Shown here: piece after piece, positions 60,787 to 64,000 of the stretch
How the letters are laid out: the number at the start of each line of letters is the position of its first letter
Position numbering within the stretch: the first letter of the stretch is position 1
Assembly (NCBI GenBank): GCA_036873755.1
Contig: JAVTVY010020287.1
Location: 1-64,000 of the forward strand
Origin: Hanleya hanleyi
Lineage: Eukaryota; Mollusca; Polyplacophora; Lepidopleurida; Hanleyidae
Direction of reading: 5' to 3'
Length of the DNA stretch: 64,000 nucleotides
Notes under the pieces: model-generated
What the model was told of the DNA's origin: nothing
Seen by the model: the letters and a program-made list of their open reading frames with translations, nothing else
Databases searched by the model: none
Program-made: the position numbers and the translations under genes

Positions 60787-61075
60787 ATTATTTCTACGTG
60801 GACTCCCAGTGTTTCGCTGATCTGTCTTTCAAATGACAAATATACGCTATATATTTGATGGTTGGACATACTTTTACCATTACACTTGTATAGGGGCCTA
60901 CCGTTATTTCTACGTGGACTCCCAGTGTTTCGCTGATCTGTCTTTTAAATGACAAATATACGCTATATATTTGATGGTTGGACATACTTTTACCATTATA
61001 CTTGTATAGGGGGCCTACCATTATTTCTACGTGGACTCCCAGTGTTTCGCTGATCTGTCTATCTGTCTTTCAAAA
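60787..61075 (+). repeat. Tandem repeat, unit 116-117 bases, about 2.5 copies
   Basis: Nearly identical units start with TTATTTCTACGTGGACTCCC at 60788, 60904 and 61021, and contain GTTTCGCTGATCTGTCTTT and the TATATTTGATGGTTGG block. The last unit is cut short by an AT-rich then C-rich stretch. Confidence 0.92.
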
Positions 61076-61289
61076 AAAAATAATTCAGGTTTCATGGGGG
61101 TTTCGGGCCGCCTGACCCCCCCTCCCCCCCCGTAGATCCGCCCTTGGTCCACCATGTTTGATCACACAAAGAGGCGGATCTATTACTCTGAAGAAATGGT
61201 TAACAGGCTTCATTTTGGCTGTGAAATTAGATCAAATAAAAAATATATCTAAGTTGTCCTTTTTTCAACCTTTGCATTCAAACACCAAG

Positions 61290-61850
61290 ACTAAGTCACG
61301 CCAGAACACATTTTTGTATTTCCTTTTGCACCTTTGAGGATGGACATTGACGGTACTGCCTTTATTTTGTCTATACACAGTGTCAAGGGCGTCAATGTTC
61401 AGGCACAGACCAGAAGAGACTCGATTCATGAGACCCATTTCTCTTTCTAAGGATTCGCCTGATGGTGTCGGCTGCGTATGGTAGATTTTTTTATATCTCG
61501 GAGTTCTCTATATTTGATAGATATATACTGCTTTACCGCAAGAGACAGTCTCTGTGACAAGCATGAAGATGTAAGGAGATATTTTGGGTCCCCTTGTCGA
61601 CAACCCCGTTGTACAGATTATTAAAAATCAGAAATATACACACTGTTCATGTCACCGGTTTTAGAATCTTTCAGAAAAATCTCAATCCACCGAATCATAT
61701 CTATTCCGAAATTAGAAGATAGAGTTTTGTCTATGTAATCCCACGACACAGAAAATCGATCAAGAAACGCAGTCCTGGAATACTACATGTATTTTCTTCG
61801 GAGGTATTCTGTCAAATCTAATAAACCTCTCCTTCATAAAACCTCTCTGT
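61290..61850 (-). pseudogene. Decayed LINE reverse-transcriptase fragment
   Basis: Minus-strand translation, in several frames, gives a segment around 61590 equivalent to the CRQGDPISP motif (here LSTRGPKISPYIFML) and further down SGLCLNID, equivalent to SGLKINIEKT. Upstream, the part at 61740-61850 corresponds to the motif A neighbourhood. Many stops. It resembles the L1/Tx1-type sequence at 53600-54250 at the DNA level (CCTTG-CGACAAC block) but is much older or from another family. Confidence 0.65.
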
Positions 61851-62354
61851 CGTATATCAATTTCAGATTATTTTATTACGCCCAGACCACTCTCGGTGGT
61901 ATATGGGGGAAAAATACATCATACATAATACATAATGACAGAAACAGCAAAAAAGCAACAAAAAAAGAAAAGAAAAAAAAGAAGTGCTTATCAAATGAAT
62001 AAGGTGAACAGTCAAGCACTAATTTTTACACGGGAGTATTTTACAGGGATGACATATATACATATATATGAATTATACAATTTTTCGGTCCGTAATCAAA
62101 ATACTTTATATAGGAGGTGCTAGTATAAATTATTTTTCTGGATAGATACTGGACCAAGGGAGTTAATTGGTGTATTGTGAGTATAAATGGAAATTATCTC
62201 CCCTTGTCTATCACATGCATTCACGATAAAAACAGTAAGCTTTATAGTTACAGTATTAACTACATATTTGATCATGCCGAGTTGATTTTTTTTTAATGAA
62301 ACATGTATGGTATAATTCAGTTTCGGTTTCTGGCAAAATGGTCTATGATATAGC

Positions 62355-62880
62355 ACATAAACTTCGATATTTTGATCATCTTGGGTACATGCTTTGTCCT
62401 ACAGAGGTCAATCATCTTAAACACAGATGGGTATGTAACATAATACTTATTTAGATATTTTTCTCGTAAATTATCGAAGTAAGGACATATAAGCAGATAG
62501 TGGTATTCATCACCAATAGATTTATTGTCACAGAATTCACATAGTCTTTCTTCTCGTGGTTTATTTTCCCAGCGACCAGTCTCAATGACGATAGAACGTC
62601 CGATCCTGGGGATTAAAGCTTTTCATTTGTTTGGCTGCATTGTTTAATTCATGTAATAATAGTGAACCTTGAGATTTGTTTTTTTTGCACATGATTGAGT
62701 TTAAAGAGTGTTTCTGAAATATATCGTCATACAATATTTTACTGGTTTGAAGAGACGATAACTACTGATAATTTTTCAAACTTTCAGTCACGTAGGATAA
62801 TATTTTCCTAATAAAACGGAATTCAATACAATGTATCATACTTTTCGTTTTAATTATGTCTGGGATTTCAGATTCAAGCC
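62355..62880 (-). pseudogene. LINE ORF2 C-terminal fragment with cysteine/histidine motif
   Basis: Minus-strand reading gives LCEFCDNKSIGDEYHYLLIC, then PYFDNLREKYLNKYY and KMIDLCRT, the C-terminal knuckle (C-x2-C ... H-x4-C) followed by the YL..YY pattern of many invertebrate LINEs. The preceding part (62620-62880) fits the region before it (EIPDIIKTKSMIHCIEFRFI). Only parts are in one frame, so it is non-functional. Confidence 0.65.
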
Positions 62881-63474
62881 ATAGAAATAAAAGAAAACTG
62901 CCTAAACCACTTTTTTATTGATCACCCTAATTCAGTATTCTATAATTCATCGTTGTTGATTTGAATCATTATCCTGATGTCACTCTCAACCACTACAGCA
63001 CATAAGCAACTATATACCATTACTTAAAAACACTGTTGAATTGCCAAAATTATACCACGTTTTCTCACACAAACATTTTTCAAAACCGAAGGAATTTTGT
63101 CAGTGGATCAAATAATGTCCGAATAATATACTCAGATGAAGCATTTTCATATTTTTTTCTTTTAAAAAAAATCGATCTATTTTGCAAAACGGCCATAATT
63201 GCAATGTTGCTCACTCGTGGACCCCCCAAAAAGTGGATTTTTTATCTGGGACGTAGGCGCGACCTACACTAGCTTTGTACGCGAAAAGCATACCAAAGAT
63301 ACTTCCCGAATAGCAGATTTCTCTGTAAGAGTTTCAATTCAAACTGTTATCTTTTGTTTGAAAAAGTTTATAAAACCTCGAAAAAACAACCACAAAACAA
63401 ACTGACACATGAGAGGCGTGGTTATTGAACTATCAATAACCGGGTCCTCGTTTTCGACATGCAACACATTTGCT

Positions 63475-63605
63475 AGGGGTTACGAATGAATTATCAGTCC
63501 AATATGATATTCCTATATCAGATTTAGCATCTAAACATAGTATATCCTCAGACATGAATATGTAGTCTAGACGGCTTTTCTTATGCCAGTATACTTGTAT
63601 TTTCA
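63475..63605 (-). pseudogene. LINE endonuclease fragment
   Basis: Minus-strand reading gives YWHKKSRLDYIFMSEDILCL, then IGISYWTDNSFV. This is the SRLDYIF....I and (S/T)DHS region of the LINE endonuclease, with asparagine in the place of the catalytic histidine. Together with 62355-62880 it may belong to one decayed element whose middle is missing. Confidence 0.65.
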
Positions 63606-64000
63606 GCACTCCCCAATGTGTTCACAATGCCTTTATAGACTTGGTAAACTTTGTAGACATTTATATTTAACACACTTCTGATTAACAGTATAGGTTGAAC
63701 TACATGTATCTCCTCGGGGTGAATGCTGAAATACTCATAATCTCTGTCATTCTCGTTCCATTACATCTCTTCTTTGCTAAACACGTCTTAGCTTATTAAT
63801 ATTGTATGGTTCAGATTCGTACTTCACAGCAGAGCGAAATGCAGGAGAATGGCATGTCGCTGAAAGTTTATCCACATCCAAAGGCTGTAATTTGAACAGT
63901 CACCGGGGAATATAAATATCGAAAATAATCCTGAATCCTGAATCCGCCTGTTAGAAATGTGGATAATTATAGAATACTTTGAGTTGGTTCACATACAATG

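Overview
This is a eukaryotic, AT-rich, intron- and repeat-dominated window. It looks like genomic DNA of a marine invertebrate, most likely a lophotrochozoan such as a mollusc. The assignment rests on three things: an animal GABA-B receptor gene with classical GT-AG introns, the mix of retroelements (Penelope-like, Tx1/L1-like LINE, Gypsy-type LTR), and many short foldback elements. No taxon can be fixed from the sequence alone. There are no operons, prokaryotic genes, CRISPR arrays or recognisable tRNA/rRNA genes.

Only one host gene is supported: a GABA-B receptor subunit 2-like class C GPCR on the plus strand. Twelve internal exons lie between 20875 and 51187, each with AG/GT splice sites. 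Joined in phase they give 1581 nt, an uninterrupted 527 codons. They cover most of the extracellular Venus-flytrap domain and transmembrane helices 1-4. The 5' exons (signal peptide, first part of the ligand-binding lobe) and the 3' exons (TM5-7, cytoplasmic tail) were not found; they are presumably outside the window.

Layout. 1-1193: end of a probable Gypsy-type LTR element on the minus strand (primer-binding site and LTR). 2.2-17.1 kb: a patchwork of diverged copies of a long complex repeat, including a large direct duplication (about 6974-11758 and 11951-16402), and a broken Penelope-like element (PLE, about 3005-5960 minus) whose coding region carries a nested insertion of its own family's 3' end. 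17.1-20.8 kb: repeat debris and unassigned sequence. 20.9-51.2 kb: the receptor gene. Its introns contain solo PLE 3' ends, a complete small LTR retrotransposon (30163-31787, 4-bp target duplication), several foldback or MITE-like elements and minisatellites. 51.9-56.6 kb: a minus-strand LINE of L1/Tx1 type bounded by a 15-bp target-site duplication, with three apparent single-base frameshifts in ORF2. 57-61.1 kb: repeat debris and two families of tandem repeats. 61.3-63.6 kb: pieces of decayed LINEs.

The most notable points are the exon chain of a divergent GABBR2-like receptor inside a TE-rich locus, the small LTR element with a near-open reading frame, the self-nested PLE with its many 5'-truncated 3'-end relatives, and the large inverted and foldback elements.
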